Source: Candidatus Heimdallarchaeota archaeon
GTDB lineage: Archaea; Asgardarchaeota; Heimdallarchaeia; Heimdallarchaeales; Heimdallarchaeaceae
DNA length: 50,432 bases
Assembly (NCBI GenBank): GCA_019894795.1
Contig: JAGXNV010000002.1
Location: forward strand, 1-50,432
Direction: 5' to 3'
Part shown: one piece after another, positions 18,315 to 27,868 of the stretch
How positions within the stretch are numbered: position 1 is the stretch's first letter
Layout of the letters: each line of letters starts with the position of its first letter
Program-made: the position numbers and the translations under genes
Notes under the pieces: generated by a model
What the model was told of the DNA's origin: nothing
Seen by the model: only the letters and a program-made list of their open reading frames with translations
Database searches by the model: none

Positions 18315-20101
18315 GTCTGTTATCCGATTTAGAATCTTTACCACTAGAACCTGGTGTTTACTTAATAAAGGACAAGGATGAAAAAATCGTATATGTTGGT
18401 AAAGCAAAAAACATTCGAAATAGAGTGAAACAACATTTTCAACCTACACACGATTCAAAGGAGGATAAATTACAAGAACTAGCCAATAGAATAGACTGGG
18501 TAATAACTAGAAATGAATCTGAAGCTTTGATTTTAGAAAAGAAATTAGTAAAACAGCTTTCCCCAAAACTAAATAGCCAACTGAAAGATGACAAATCTCA
18601 CCTTCTAATTCGCTTATCTTTGGAAGAAGAATATCCTCAATTTCTAATCGAGAGAGAAACTGATTCTCGAGTCCCAAAGAGTGTCTACTTTGGTCCTTTT
18701 ACTAATGACACTATGCTTAAACAGACTGCTAAACTAGTTCTGAAACTTTTTCCTATATGCAATTGTGGCAAATGTAAAGAACAAACCAGAAAAAGTAAGG
18801 CACCTCTTCGTTGTATGAGAGAACGATTGAGAAGGTGTTTGGCTCCCTGTTTGAATGATATCTCTCCTGAAGAATATGGAAAAACTGTCAAGAATGTGGT
18901 TGCTTTTCTGAAAGGAGACGTCGCTGATTTGCTGGATAACCTTGAGAAAGAAATGTGGGTAGCATCTGAACAATCAAATTTTGAAAAAGCAGCTAATCTG
19001 CGTGATTTAGTTCAAGCTGTTTATACTATCCTAAATATACAAGAAGATTTACACTCAAAGAAGAAGAACGTTGCATTGTTAGCATTCAAAGAAGAGGGCA
19101 AAATAATCTCATTTTGCAAACTGGAAATTCGTGAACACCGAATTCATAATATTAAGACATTTATTTATGATGAGGAGGAAGACATGCTAAATCTAGGCGA
19201 AGTTTTAACCTATATCTATGGTATAGAAAAACCAAAGCACAAAATCCAAGTGAGCGATAATTTTATTCTCCGATTCAAGAATGATATTAATTTTCCTGTG
19301 TTAACCATTAGAGGCAATACAGCTAAGCAATTGAACATTATTGCAGAAAAGAACGCAAATACTGAAATGAAGAAATACTTGAGAGAACTAAAATATCACG
19401 AGGATTCCGAGACTGTTTTGGAGGAGATGAAAACCATCTTAGGTTTAACGGAGACACCTGAAATTATACACGGTTTTGACATATCTACATTAAAAGGACA
19501 GCATTCTGTTGGTTCTTGTGTTGTCTTTGCTAATGGTAAACCAAAGAAAGATCTCTATCGACGATTTCGAATTAGAAAAGAATATTCTGATTCTAATGAT
19601 TATGCTATGATGAAAGAAGTAATATCGCGAAGATATAAATCTGAAACACTTAAGAAAGATCCTATTCCTAATCTGCTAATAATAGATGGCGGGAAAGGAC
19701 AGTTAAGTGTTGCAATTAAAGTACTTAAAGAGTTACATTTGAGTATTCCATCAATAAGCATCGCAAAGAAAAATGAAGAAATTTTCGTAGAAAACCAAGA
19801 TGAACCTATTGTACTTGAACAGAGATCAACAGTTTTACGTTTAATTCAGTACGTTAGAGATGAATCCCATAGATTCGCTATAAACTACCATAAGAAACTC
19901 AGAGAAAAATCTGTAAAACGAACAATCTTTGAGGATATCAAAGGAATTGGTAAGAGTAAGGTTCAAGCTCTATTTCATGAATACAAGAGTATACAGGAAA
20001 TCGCAAATTCTGAAGTAGCAAAAATGCAGAAGGTTTTAGCTGTAAATGAAGAAATAGCTATTCAAGTTATAAACATGGCTAAAAAAGTTCGCGTGGAATA
20101 A
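18311..20101 (+). CDS. uvrC: Excinuclease ABC subunit C
   Basis: GIY-YIG: LPLEPGVYLIKDKDEKIVYVGKAKNIRNRVKQHF; CMRERLRRCLAPC; UVR motif; HhH at C-terminus; 4-nt overlap with uvrB. Confidence 0.96.
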   Translation: MSLLSDLESLPLEPGVYLIKDKDEKIVYVGKAKNIRNRVKQHFQPTHDSKEDKLQELANRIDWVITRNESEALILEKKLVKQLSPKLNSQLKDDKSHLLIRLSLEEEYPQFLIERETDSRVPKSVYFGPFTNDTMLKQTAKLVLKLFPICNCGKCKEQTRKSKAPLRCMRERLRRCLAPCLNDISPEEYGKTVKNVVAFLKGDVADLLDNLEKEMWVASEQSNFEKAANLRDLVQAVYTILNIQEDLHSKKKNVALLAFKEEGKIISFCKLEIREHRIHNIKTFIYDEEEDMLNLGEVLTYIYGIEKPKHKIQVSDNFILRFKNDINFPVLTIRGNTAKQLNIIAEKNANTEMKKYLRELKYHEDSETVLEEMKTILGLTETPEIIHGFDISTLKGQHSVGSCVVFANGKPKKDLYRRFRIRKEYSDSNDYAMMKEVISRRYKSETLKKDPIPNLLIIDGGKGQLSVAIKVLKELHLSIPSISIAKKNEEIFVENQDEPIVLEQRSTVLRLIQYVRDESHRFAINYHKKLREKSVKRTIFEDIKGIGKSKVQALFHEYKSIQEIANSEVAKMQKVLAVNEEIAIQVINMAKKVRVE

Positions 20102-20172
20102 ACATTCGAAAAAAGTAGAATAAATAACTATAAAAACGACGGAATGAATATTTTGTACTGGTGAATATATAG

Positions 20173-21042
20173 ATGAGAAAAGGCTTAATTGTCAATTTTG
20201 GTATTCTCTTACTCATTGCTTCATTAGTTTTTGTTACGCCCACAAAAGCTACTACGGGCTGGGGAGCAGAAACTGATGTTATCTACAAATACGAATTAAA
20301 AACTCTCAAATTGGCAGGATTAGATTACGCACCTTTCCTTGCTGAAAACCTAACGATGCGAATAGAGTTTGACACTTTTGATGATACTGGATATACTTAC
20401 ACAGTTTACAATTCAACAGGTGGCACTTCAACAAATGAAACAAGATTTGCTGAAATGCTCGTAGGTGAAGAAAATGTAACTCTACCCGCTGGTCTACCAA
20501 TTGCTCTACCTTTGTCAATTGGAACAATTCCTGACTATCTTTTGTACTTTGGCCAATTTATAAATGCAACAGATTCATTTTATCTTCTAGAAGAGTTATT
20601 ACTGAATATAACAGAATATGCCAACATTACATATACTGGATCACATTCCTTGCTGGATGAAACATATCTCAAACTGTATTTTGATTTGTTTGCACCAGAT
20701 GTAAATGCTTCAATTTTGTCAGAGTTGTTAGGTGACGGTGATACCGGCTTACCAATTGCTCTACCTGTTAATATTACAGATTTCACTCTCAATACTACCA
20801 TTAAATTTAATGCAACTAGCGGTATATTGTACGATCTAATCATGGACATTGATTCATTGTCTCATGTGGGTGAGTTTACAGAAGATTTTGATCTCGATAT
20901 CAAGTATGCACTTTATGTGCCTCCTCCTCCTGAGCCTGAGCCTGAGCCTGAGCCTACAGATACTCCATATCCATGGTTGATACCAACGATTGCTGCTTTT
21001 GCAGTAGTTAATATCTTATTAGTGAGAAGAAGAAGGAAGTAA
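20173..21042 (+). CDS. Secreted/surface-anchored protein with signal peptide and C-terminal TM after Pro-Glu spacer
   Basis: N-terminal hydrophobic signal; C-terminal PPPPEPEPEPEPTDTPYPWLIPTIAAFAVVNILLVRRRRK. Confidence 0.75.
   Translation: MRKGLIVNFGILLLIASLVFVTPTKATTGWGAETDVIYKYELKTLKLAGLDYAPFLAENLTMRIEFDTFDDTGYTYTVYNSTGGTSTNETRFAEMLVGEENVTLPAGLPIALPLSIGTIPDYLLYFGQFINATDSFYLLEELLLNITEYANITYTGSHSLLDETYLKLYFDLFAPDVNASILSELLGDGDTGLPIALPVNITDFTLNTTIKFNATSGILYDLIMDIDSLSHVGEFTEDFDLDIKYALYVPPPPEPEPEPEPTDTPYPWLIPTIAAFAVVNILLVRRRRK
20929..20957 (+). repeat. Short tandem repeat (cctgag)n encoding Pro-Glu
   Basis: cctcctgagcctgagcctgagcctgagcct within the CDS. Confidence 0.85.
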
Positions 21043-21113
21043 CATTCCTAATTTCCTCTTTTTTTGTGCACAACTCTTTTTTAATTAAACTCTATTTTTT
21101 TTACTGAAACATC

Positions 21114-22229
21114 TTGAGTCTTAAACAAGAAGAATATTTGATTCTTAAACATATCTTGAGAGAACCCATTATCCCTTACAGTAAATTAGCTGAAAAGATT
21201 AAAATTTCTCCCCCTACAGTAAAGAAAAGGATAGAAAAATTAGTTGAAGAGCATGTTATTAGAGGTTTTCAAGCAGAGTATCACCCAGAATCCTTGGGTT
21301 TAGAGAGTCATATATTTCTCTTGCGAGTAGATTCAATTGATAAGTATAGAATTGTAGAAAGAATCATTGATTACCACCCATATCTTGTGGTTAGGCAACG
21401 ATGTTATGGAGGAATAACTGGGGTTTTTCTTAAAGTTCATATACCGATCGGTACAATAAACAAATTCCTCAATTTTCTCAATTATATTAAAGATAATAAT
21501 CTTATTGCAGAGATAGTTCATTCGACAACAATCGGGACTGGAATTAAAACTCACAGTGATTTAACATACTGGGAACCCAGTACCAGTAAATGGTTTTTCA
21601 ATTGGGATATTTGGAAAAAGAATATAGATAGTGTAGACTACATACCTCAGTTTGATTATTTTCAAAGGATAGCAAGAGAGAAACCTAGGAATGTTCTGAG
21701 TAATCTTAAGTATCTTGATTTCCTCTTATTGCAAGAGTTGGTTCAGGATCCAACGCAAAAATATGCGGATTTGTCAAAGCGGCTTGGAACACCCCAATAC
21801 ACTATCTCTCGTCGCAAAACATTCCTTAACAAACATGTAATCAGAAATTATCTTGTAGAATTCGATCGTTCATTCTTTGGTCTAGAAGATGAGTTGGTCT
21901 TCAAAGTAATATGTGGTCAACGTGCGATGACAAAAGTCATTTATTTAATTAAGAATCTCCCTCTTCCTTTTGAATCAGACTTTAGGTATACTGAAAAAGG
22001 ATTTCTGTGGAAAATGCTTCTTCCACCTAAAGACAAATTAGAACTCATTAACCTTCTTTGGTCACTTTTTCCAGATTTACAAATCATGATGCTTGATCCT
22101 CAAACAACTGTTACAAAGCCCTTCAATCCAGATAATTATTCTTTCATCGATCAATCTTGGAAAGATTCTGACGAATATATGATCGAGCAATCTTTGGATA
22201 AAGCTCGGGGTGAGCTAATACTAGCCTAG
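21114..22229 (+). CDS. Lrp/AsnC-like transcriptional regulator with two winged-HTH modules
   Basis: IPYSKLAEKIKISPPTVKKRIEKLVEEHVIRGF and QKYADLSKRLGTPQYTISRRKTFLNKHVIRNY; TTG start. Confidence 0.75.
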   Translation: MSLKQEEYLILKHILREPIIPYSKLAEKIKISPPTVKKRIEKLVEEHVIRGFQAEYHPESLGLESHIFLLRVDSIDKYRIVERIIDYHPYLVVRQRCYGGITGVFLKVHIPIGTINKFLNFLNYIKDNNLIAEIVHSTTIGTGIKTHSDLTYWEPSTSKWFFNWDIWKKNIDSVDYIPQFDYFQRIAREKPRNVLSNLKYLDFLLLQELVQDPTQKYADLSKRLGTPQYTISRRKTFLNKHVIRNYLVEFDRSFFGLEDELVFKVICGQRAMTKVIYLIKNLPLPFESDFRYTEKGFLWKMLLPPKDKLELINLLWSLFPDLQIMMLDPQTTVTKPFNPDNYSFIDQSWKDSDEYMIEQSLDKARGELILA

Positions 22230-22264
22230 TTTTGTATTAATAAATCACAGTCACTTTTTGACAA

Positions 22265-25171
22265 TTAGACTATAGCTCGAAGCTCGTGAACTATCTCATA
22301 TTTCATTTGTTTTCGAATTGGAGGGATAACACCTAGAATGGCTGCTATTATGAAAGAAACAATCATTATCATTAGTGCAACACCATCAATATGCAGTGTC
22401 ATTATTACAATTTCATGAGACATGAGAATTGGTTTCAAGAAACTTATTCCTATAAGAGTCGTTAATATTCCTAATGGAATTCCTACGATTATCGTTACAA
22501 TGATGAATGAAGCTATTTCAGAAATAAGCTGTTTCCTTATCTTACTCTGTTTCCCTCCTAAAGCCATTAAAATAGCATGTTCTCTCCTTCTTTGTTCCAA
22601 AGTAAATTCTGTAGATATTACAACATAAATAATTGCTATGATATCAATGAAAATTGCTCCAATTAGAAGAATCACAGTGACAGGTGGGATGTAGTTTGTG
22701 ATGAAATATCCAATGTAATCAGGATTAATCTTTTCTGGATTTACTCTGAATAATGGATTCAATGCTCTTATCTGCTCTGCAACTTCCTCAATATCCGCAT
22801 CATCTTTGACATCGGCAAGGAAAAGAGTCCCATTTTCGATACCCAAATTGGTTAAAAGCACTTTATTCACAAGTACCCATTCAGTTGTAATTCTGTCCAT
22901 CTTAGGATCATAACCATGGGTAACCCCTAATCCTGGTGCTGAATTAGCTATTGCCGATACATTAAATCGCATGTAAAATGGACCGCCTCTGAAATCTGTT
23001 ACAAACATTGTTTTTCCTACCGAGAATCCAAGTCTATCCGCTATATATTCACTCAAAATAATTCCTGTATCATTTGCACCTAAATAGGCTAAAGCATCTT
23101 TTGGATTAACTTCTGGAAAGCTTTCATCTATCCATCTACCTATACTCAGGTAATCCGTTGCATTTACACCAAAAACTTCAACGTTTTGATAACCAATTGA
23201 AGCAATTATGGAGTAGAACCCAAGTGATTTTTCCACTCCAGGGATATTGTTGATTGCATCTTCATATTGTGATAAGTTTACAGGTAGAATACTATGAACT
23301 CTAATATCTGCTCCTTTTCTATACGCATCTTCTAATTTCGCATTGTTAATTGTAGTAGACCTGATCATGATAAATGTACTCAGTAAGCATACCATCAATA
23401 CTAGAAAGAAAGTTAAGTCAGTAAGACTCTTTCTTGTTCTTCTTATGTTTCTAAAGATGAAAAAGCTTTTTCGTTTGAAAATTCTTTTATAGACATTTTC
23501 AATGTTTTTCAATAGATAATTCAAACCAATAGAGGCAAAGTAACATCCAAAGAAAATAACCCCTATGAAAACGTAAAGTGTCTTTGAGCTAGCTGATATA
23601 AGATTGAAATCAAATGTATAACTCTGATTTGCTAAAGAGATATAATCAATATATAAAAAGATAAATCCTGCAATAGTTAAAGCAAAAGCTGCTAATTTCA
23701 TGCTTAAACTCACAATCTGTTGTCCTTTTCTTGTTATTAGAAACGATTCTTGAATGTCTTTTCTTACATATGAAATCACATTGATAAGCGTGACTCCTAG
23801 ATATATGCCCAAAACAAGCACAGCAAAAATTTCTATCTCTAATGGTGAAATCTCAAGATATTGGAAATATCTTACGAAAAGTGTAGTGCTAAAGAATCCA
23901 TTATGTCCAAATGATGGGATGAGTGCAGCTAATAATATTCCACAACCTATACTTAGCACGAGAGAGACGCTACTTATTAGAACGAATTCACCAAAGAAGA
24001 GACCAATAATCTGTCCACTAGCCGCTCCCTTAGATCGTAAGAAAGCAATTTCCTCCCTTCTTCTTTTAATTGTTATTTGAGTGGATAGAACAGTTAGAAA
24101 TATTGCAGATGCAATTGTGGGTAAAAACAATGAAGTTGCACTAAAGGATCGCCTATATTCATCAGCCATTGTTTGGATTTTCTGCGAAAGAACATAACAG
24201 AATGAATGAAAGAAGCGGATTTCAATTCTTTCCTTCAGAGCAAGAAGATTATCCGGCATTTGTGTAATCCCGCCTTCTCTTAATAGTTGTGCATTGGTTT
24301 TTATCAATAATCTAGGTAGAAGTCCGTTGCTATCCATTATGAATAGATCTACGCCAGTTAAGTCTTCAGCTGGAAATATAATGGAGTCGAGTATTATCCC
24401 CCCTGCTCCTTCGGTACCTCCTCCCACTAATCTTTCGATAATCGAGTTATATCCTACATAATTGTAGATCCCTGATATAGTATAATTTTCAAAGCTTGTT
24501 TCCTCAATATCGTAGAATTGCATGGTGTGCTCTCCTTGGTCAGTATTCGGGATTTTACGGGTGATTGCTACATTTAGAACATAACCGGGGGAGATTGTTT
24601 CATTATATATTTGTTCTAATTGTTTTGCTTGCGTATAACTGACAAGTATTTCCCCAGAGTTTAATGTTGCATTTCCCTCGATTTCCAAATTCAGTTTAAT
24701 TCGATCAATTGATCGTGAAGAAACAACAAATGCTGATGAAAGGGAAAGTGGATTAGTCATATTTTCCTGATTTTCTTCTGGGTACCATCGATAGAATTGT
24801 CCTTTATCCTCATAGTTAAAGAGTGCAACTGTAGGAAATAACCAGTCTGCTTGTTTGACTAATGGGTCATAGAAAACGAATTCATATACTTCATCCATTG
24901 CATTAGTCAAAAAAGTTGAAATAAACATTTCATAATCTAATGTTTCAATATAATCATCAGCAATAATTTTTTGAGAAGTATTTGTCCATATTGAAGAAGT
25001 AAAAAGTATAGACATTGAAAAAACTAGACCAATAATGATGATTACGGTGCTTCGTTTTTTGCTTTTAAGATTCTTCCAAATCAGAAGCAGATTAAATAGA
25101 AAACTATGAAGCATTCTTGAATGAAACGATTCTTCAGTATCTGAGATTACAAAATCATCTTTCTCAGTCAT
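22265..25171 (-). CDS. FtsX-like/MacB-type ABC transporter permease
   Basis: 968 aa, FtsX-domain TM clusters (RRREEIAFLRSKGAASGQIIGLFFGE; RRREHAILMALGGKQSKIRKQLISE), large ectodomain, overlaps ATPase gene. Confidence 0.9.
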   Translation of the reverse strand: MTEKDDFVISDTEESFHSRMLHSFLFNLLLIWKNLKSKKRSTVIIIIGLVFSMSILFTSSIWTNTSQKIIADDYIETLDYEMFISTFLTNAMDEVYEFVFYDPLVKQADWLFPTVALFNYEDKGQFYRWYPEENQENMTNPLSLSSAFVVSSRSIDRIKLNLEIEGNATLNSGEILVSYTQAKQLEQIYNETISPGYVLNVAITRKIPNTDQGEHTMQFYDIEETSFENYTISGIYNYVGYNSIIERLVGGGTEGAGGIILDSIIFPAEDLTGVDLFIMDSNGLLPRLLIKTNAQLLREGGITQMPDNLLALKERIEIRFFHSFCYVLSQKIQTMADEYRRSFSATSLFLPTIASAIFLTVLSTQITIKRRREEIAFLRSKGAASGQIIGLFFGEFVLISSVSLVLSIGCGILLAALIPSFGHNGFFSTTLFVRYFQYLEISPLEIEIFAVLVLGIYLGVTLINVISYVRKDIQESFLITRKGQQIVSLSMKLAAFALTIAGFIFLYIDYISLANQSYTFDFNLISASSKTLYVFIGVIFFGCYFASIGLNYLLKNIENVYKRIFKRKSFFIFRNIRRTRKSLTDLTFFLVLMVCLLSTFIMIRSTTINNAKLEDAYRKGADIRVHSILPVNLSQYEDAINNIPGVEKSLGFYSIIASIGYQNVEVFGVNATDYLSIGRWIDESFPEVNPKDALAYLGANDTGIILSEYIADRLGFSVGKTMFVTDFRGGPFYMRFNVSAIANSAPGLGVTHGYDPKMDRITTEWVLVNKVLLTNLGIENGTLFLADVKDDADIEEVAEQIRALNPLFRVNPEKINPDYIGYFITNYIPPVTVILLIGAIFIDIIAIIYVVISTEFTLEQRRREHAILMALGGKQSKIRKQLISEIASFIIVTIIVGIPLGILTTLIGISFLKPILMSHEIVIMTLHIDGVALMIMIVSFIIAAILGVIPPIRKQMKYEIVHELRAIV

Positions 25172-25920
25172 GTTTTATCACCTTTAAATTTATACTTGAA
25201 ACTCGTTTCATCAAATTCTATATTATCGAAACCTGATTGGCCATTTTCGACAACTAAACCATTCTGAATAAGAAAAATACGTGTTGCAAGTTTAGTTACA
25301 TAAGGATCATGCGTGGTGTAAATTACTGTCATTTGACGTAGTTGAGCCATATTTAACAGTAGACTCATTATTTCATCGCCAGTTTTACTATCCAAAGTTC
25401 CTGTTGGTTCATCTGCGATTAAAATGGAAGGGTGATTTGCTATTGCTCTTGCTATGCATACACGTTGTCTCTCACCACTGCTTAGCTCTTCTGGGTTGTT
25501 CATTGCTTTTCTACGCAAACCTACCTGTGCTAAGAGTTCCAATGCTCTTTCTTGTGCTTCATCTTCAGTTTTTTCTGCTAAAATCATAGGCACCATAACA
25601 TTTTCTAGCGCTGTTAAATGTTCAAGCAAATAGAACTCTTGAAAAATGAAACCTATTTCATGTAGACGAAAATCATACAACTCATTTAAAGTCCACTCAC
25701 CTATGTTTGCTCCACTGTATAGAACCCTTCCGGAGGATGGTACGTCTAGCCCCGCAATTATGTTTAATACAGTAGTTTTTCCTGATCCAGATATTCCTAA
25801 TAAGCAGACAATATCTCCTTTGTGAATTTCAAAACTTGTTCCACGTAACACTGTTAATTCTTCTGCTTTTGAAACATAGGTTTTAGTTAAGTTTTCAGCG
25901 GATATGATTTTCTCGCTCAT
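25168..25920 (-). CDS. ABC transporter ATP-binding protein (LolD/MacB-type)
   Basis: GISGSGKTTVLNIIAG, LSSGERQRVCIARAIA, LIADEPTGTLDSKTG. Confidence 0.94.
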   Translation of the reverse strand: MSEKIISAENLTKTYVSKAEELTVLRGTSFEIHKGDIVCLLGISGSGKTTVLNIIAGLDVPSSGRVLYSGANIGEWTLNELYDFRLHEIGFIFQEFYLLEHLTALENVMVPMILAEKTEDEAQERALELLAQVGLRRKAMNNPEELSSGERQRVCIARAIANHPSILIADEPTGTLDSKTGDEIMSLLLNMAQLRQMTVIYTTHDPYVTKLATRIFLIQNGLVVENGQSGFDNIEFDETSFKYKFKGDKT

Positions 25921-25965
25921 CGGATTAACCGTCCTTCCGCGGAGACACTTAAATTATTTTTGTTT

Positions 25966-26118
25966 TTAGAAAAGAGCTTGAACTATGTAATAACCAATTA
26001 TAACTACTAGGAAAAAAAGCATTGCTATTCCTATTTTTCCCCAATCTCGAGATTCTTCTTCCTCTTCTTCCTCTTCTTCCAGAAATTCTTCATCTAACTC
26101 GAGTGTTTCCTCTGACAT
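25966..26118 (-). CDS. Small acidic single-TM protein (about 50 aa)
   Basis: Own translation: MSEETLELDEEFLEEEEEEEEESRDWGKIGIAMLFFLVVIIGYYIVQALF*; not in ORF track; between exporter operon and BFN gene on same strand. Confidence 0.55.
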   Translation of the reverse strand: MSEETLELDEEFLEEEEEEEEESRDWGKIGIAMLFFLVVIIGYYIVQALF

Positions 26119-26218
26119 AATAATTCCTTATCCTTTGTGATATTAAGTCTTGTTTAAAGGATTTGAGAACGAATTTATATCTTTTCCTAATTCTCAAAAA
26201 ATTGAAATATATGTGCGT

Positions 26219-26698
26219 TCATACCATATCATCTAGATGAGTAGCTATTACTGAATTAGAAACATAAATTGATGTTCCCGCTACTAAAGAAAGCAGTGTT
26301 GCATGACTTGGTATCATTTGGAATCTTTGGGTCTCTGTAACGCCCTCCAATCGAATTTCTATCGATGCTTGATATGCTGTTGAATATGGGACAACAGAAT
26401 CAATGACAACTCGTTCTACAATACAAAGCTCAGGAATCAGCTCTGCAACAGTTAATCTTGAATCTGCGCTTTCAACACCATTTAATTTTTTAGCTATTTC
26501 AATAGCGATTGAAACTGGTATATTAGTCATAAGAAAATTCTCTCCATTCTCTAACTCAAAATTAAGTAGAGGAATTTCTGCATAATGTTTTCCTGTTTTT
26601 TCCTCTTCTGAAGAAAAGATATCTGGACTTGCTGTTAACACATCAATACGGATAACTTTCAGCAGTTCAGTATCATCGGCGGAGAGTTTTTCTTCCAT
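26219..26698 (-). CDS. Bifunctional nuclease (BFN/DUF151) domain protein
   Basis: FLMTNIPVSIAIEIAKKLNG...RFQMIPSHATLLSLVAGTSIYVSNSVI resembles the DUF151 core. Confidence 0.65.
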   Translation of the reverse strand: MEEKLSADDTELLKVIRIDVLTASPDIFSSEEEKTGKHYAEIPLLNFELENGENFLMTNIPVSIAIEIAKKLNGVESADSRLTVAELIPELCIVERVVIDSVVPYSTAYQASIEIRLEGVTETQRFQMIPSHATLLSLVAGTSIYVSNSVIATHLDDMV

Positions 26699-26741
26699 AT
26701 ATTAAAAGCAGTTACTACCTTCAAAAATGTTAAGATAGTCT

Positions 26742-27097
26742 CCATGAGTTATTTTTCCCACTTTCCCCATGTTAAAGGAAAACGAAGCAAATTTTGAGGA
26801 CTCTTCCCAACCTAGGAACGTACAAGGTGGCAACGCTGCAAGCGGTGACATAGGTAAGCTTCAAGCTCTGGGATTACAGCTCCAACACACAGTGTTAGCG
26901 GAAGAGCGGGTTCATCTCCTCGCCGGGACTCATTACTGGAGATATATTCTTGAGCACCTTAGGTACTCACTCCAGCTCCGGAGGTAAACAGATTACTCTG
27001 TTTAAGCTCAAGCTATTGGCTCAAGACAATATTTACCATAGTCTACCCTATATAAAGTCAACAATAATCTGGGAGATGTAGGGAAAAATAGTCATGG
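26742..27097. mobile_element. 356-bp structured repeat element, copy 1 (intergenic; MITE-like or structured RNA)
   Basis: Near-identical to 36245-36600; flanked by CCATG...CATGG; terminal inverted repeat AGTTATTTTTCCC / GGGAAAAATAGT. Confidence 0.75.
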
Positions 27098-27211
27098 GAA
27101 TATCATAACAGGAAAAGATACTAAAAGAAAACAATTTAACAATCACTTCTATATTGTAATCAAAAGTATGGAATACTACAACATGTAATTGCACATCAGC
27201 TAGTTGATAAA

Positions 27212-27868
27212 ATGAATGAAATACAAACAACGTCTAAGCAGAAGGAAACGACTCGAATCCAAACAATTCTCAAATTGTCCGTTACTGCAGCTCTTGCAAG
27301 TTTGGGCATCATTTTATCTGCTGTAGTAATTTTCTTTCCTAATATCGAATTCATCTCTGTTTCAATTTTCCTTATAACTTTGTTATTTGGGATTGAATAT
27401 GGGTTACTTGCTGCCGTATCTGTTTCTGTAGTATATGAATTTCTTATCATACCAATTTATGGTTCAGGGGGATTGCTCATAATTTTCAAATTATTGTGCT
27501 ATATCCTACTTGCAATAGTAACAGGTATAAGTAGGAGAGTATTTGTTAAACTATCTTTTTGGGAACTGGGTGTTTTTGGAGCTACTTTTGCTGTAATTTA
27601 TGATATAATTACAACTCTCTTTGGTCAGATAATTGTTCTACAACGAAGTGTAACCCTATCCTATCTAATCGGTGTTCTAATATTTGGAATACCTTTTACT
27701 TTGGCACATATAATTGGAAATTTCATTCTATTTAGTCTAACTAGAACACTGATTAATTGGGTGATCAGTGCTTTTCAGTATAGAGGAATTAAACTTCTGA
27801 TGCTTCCGCAAGTACAAAATTCAACTATTAAAAAATCATCATCTCATTCCAGCGAGGAAGTTATATGA
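27212..27868 (+). CDS. ECF transporter substrate-binding (S) component-like membrane protein
   Basis: About 6 TM; LKLSVTAALASLGIILSAVVIFFPNIEFISVSIFLITLLFGIEYGLLAAVSVSVVYEFL. Confidence 0.65.
   Translation: MNEIQTTSKQKETTRIQTILKLSVTAALASLGIILSAVVIFFPNIEFISVSIFLITLLFGIEYGLLAAVSVSVVYEFLIIPIYGSGGLLIIFKLLCYILLAIVTGISRRVFVKLSFWELGVFGATFAVIYDIITTLFGQIIVLQRSVTLSYLIGVLIFGIPFTLAHIIGNFILFSLTRTLINWVISAFQYRGIKLLMLPQVQNSTIKKSSSHSSEEVI

Noticed and set aside
26050-26085. (ttcttcctc)n stretch as a microsatellite
   Set aside because: It encodes the poly-Glu stretch of the small minus-strand protein; explained by coding content.
26769-26987. 72-aa ORF inside the element (and 36275-36490, 71 aa) as a protein-coding gene
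   Set aside because: No recognised family, start codon not conserved between copies (ATG vs TTG at different places), and amino-acid identity follows trivially from nucleotide identity of the core; kept only as a caveat in a finding.
26742-27097. Group I or group II self-splicing intron identity for the repeat element
   Set aside because: No recognisable group I P/Q/R/S core (a GACTCATTACTGG segment is superficially R-like but has no GAGTC partner) and no group II GUGYG start or domain V; the intergenic copy lacks obvious exons and the host SDR gene carries extra stops.
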